From Prolixibacteraceae bacterium (lineage in GTDB: Bacteria > Bacteroidota > Bacteroidia > Bacteroidales > Prolixibacteraceae): 5,895 nucleotides of DNA. Below are positions 5,733 to 5,895 of this stretch, piece after piece. The notes beneath the pieces were generated by a model. It made no database searches and had not been told where the DNA came from. It saw only the letters and a list, made by a program, of their open reading frames with translations. The stretch lies in assembly GCA_007116765.1 (NCBI GenBank), contig SKHV01000346.1, positions 1-5,895 of the forward strand, given 5' to 3'. How positions within the stretch are numbered: the first letter of the stretch is position 1; each line of letters starts with the position of its first letter. Both the position numbers and the translations under genes were made by a program.

Positions 5733-5894
5733 TTAGTAAATATCTTTTGCAAACTCATATCTAAATATTACCGGATTATCATCAATGTTTACTTTTTGGA
5801 TGAAACTCTCCCATTCGTTAATTCTTGCCTCCGAGGTTTTTTTATCATTTTTGTCCTGATTGTAGCGTTCATGCAAATAGAATGTAGTCTGAGC
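5733..5894 (-). CDS. C-terminal 53 residues of an unidentified protein (cut by right edge)
   Basis: The minus strand is open from the window edge to TAA at 5735-5733, which is followed at once by an in-frame TAG (5732-5730). The translated tail contains TFYLHERYNQDKND, then RINEWESFIQKV, and ends NPVIFRYEFAKDIY. It is hydrophilic and has alternating charged and aromatic residues as in a soluble protein. Supporting signs are the uninterrupted frame to the edge and the double stop. No motif identifies the family. The gene converges on fmt with about 180 bp between the stop codons, a stretch in which I see nothing beyond weak AT-rich hairpins. Confidence 0.5.
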   Translation of the reverse strand, partial: AQTTFYLHERYNQDKNDKKTSEARINEWESFIQKVNIDDNPVIFRYEFAKDIY

Positions 5895-5895
5895 A

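Noticed and set aside
5522..5758. Minus-strand 78-residue frame with a hydrophobic segment starting at 5758
   Set aside because: It runs into the 3' end of fmt, its start codon lies inside the better-looking tail ending at 5733, and its composition (MSLQKIFTNS start, low-complexity AT-driven residues) does not look like a real protein.

Overview
This window looks like ordinary chromosome from a member of the Bacteroidota. The evidence is AT-rich intergenic DNA, start codons without clear Shine-Dalgarno sequences, a textbook Bacteroidota promoter (TTTG-N19-TAnnTTTG) before the tRNA genes, a SusB-like GH97 lipoprotein, and an Fmt with wording typical of that phylum. An order such as Marinilabiliales is only an impression.

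Layout, left to right. Bases 1-84 hold the start of a small CxxC protein on the minus strand, cut by the window edge. Bases 334-1200 (minus) encode a DUF299/PSRP-type kinase-pyrophosphorylase, the regulator of PEP synthase or pyruvate phosphate dikinase. Two identical tRNA-Asp(GTC) genes (1390-1466 and 1504-1577, plus) follow, with a promoter in front and an intrinsic terminator behind. Bases 1831-3822 (minus) encode a GH97 alpha-glucosidase-type lipoprotein with its own strand-specific terminator. A 321-bp divergent intergenic region (3823-4143) carries a dense set of direct and inverted repeats. Bases 4144-4509 (plus) encode a small exported protein with three Trp-Met repeats spaced exactly 31 residues apart. 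Bases 4581-5552 (plus) encode Fmt, methionyl-tRNA formyltransferase. Bases 5733-5894 (minus) are probably the C-terminal end of another protein cut by the right edge.

The genes do not form one pathway. PSRP (gluconeogenic control), tRNA-Asp and Fmt (translation) are housekeeping. GH97 digests alpha-glucosides, but no SusC/SusD partners are visible here. The least explained part is the exported Trp-Met repeat protein together with the repeat cluster in front of it. Two 9-bp direct repeats there have the 21-bp period typical of LytTR response-regulator sites, which suggests a dedicated signal-controlled small secreted protein. I see no mobile element, CRISPR array or defence system.
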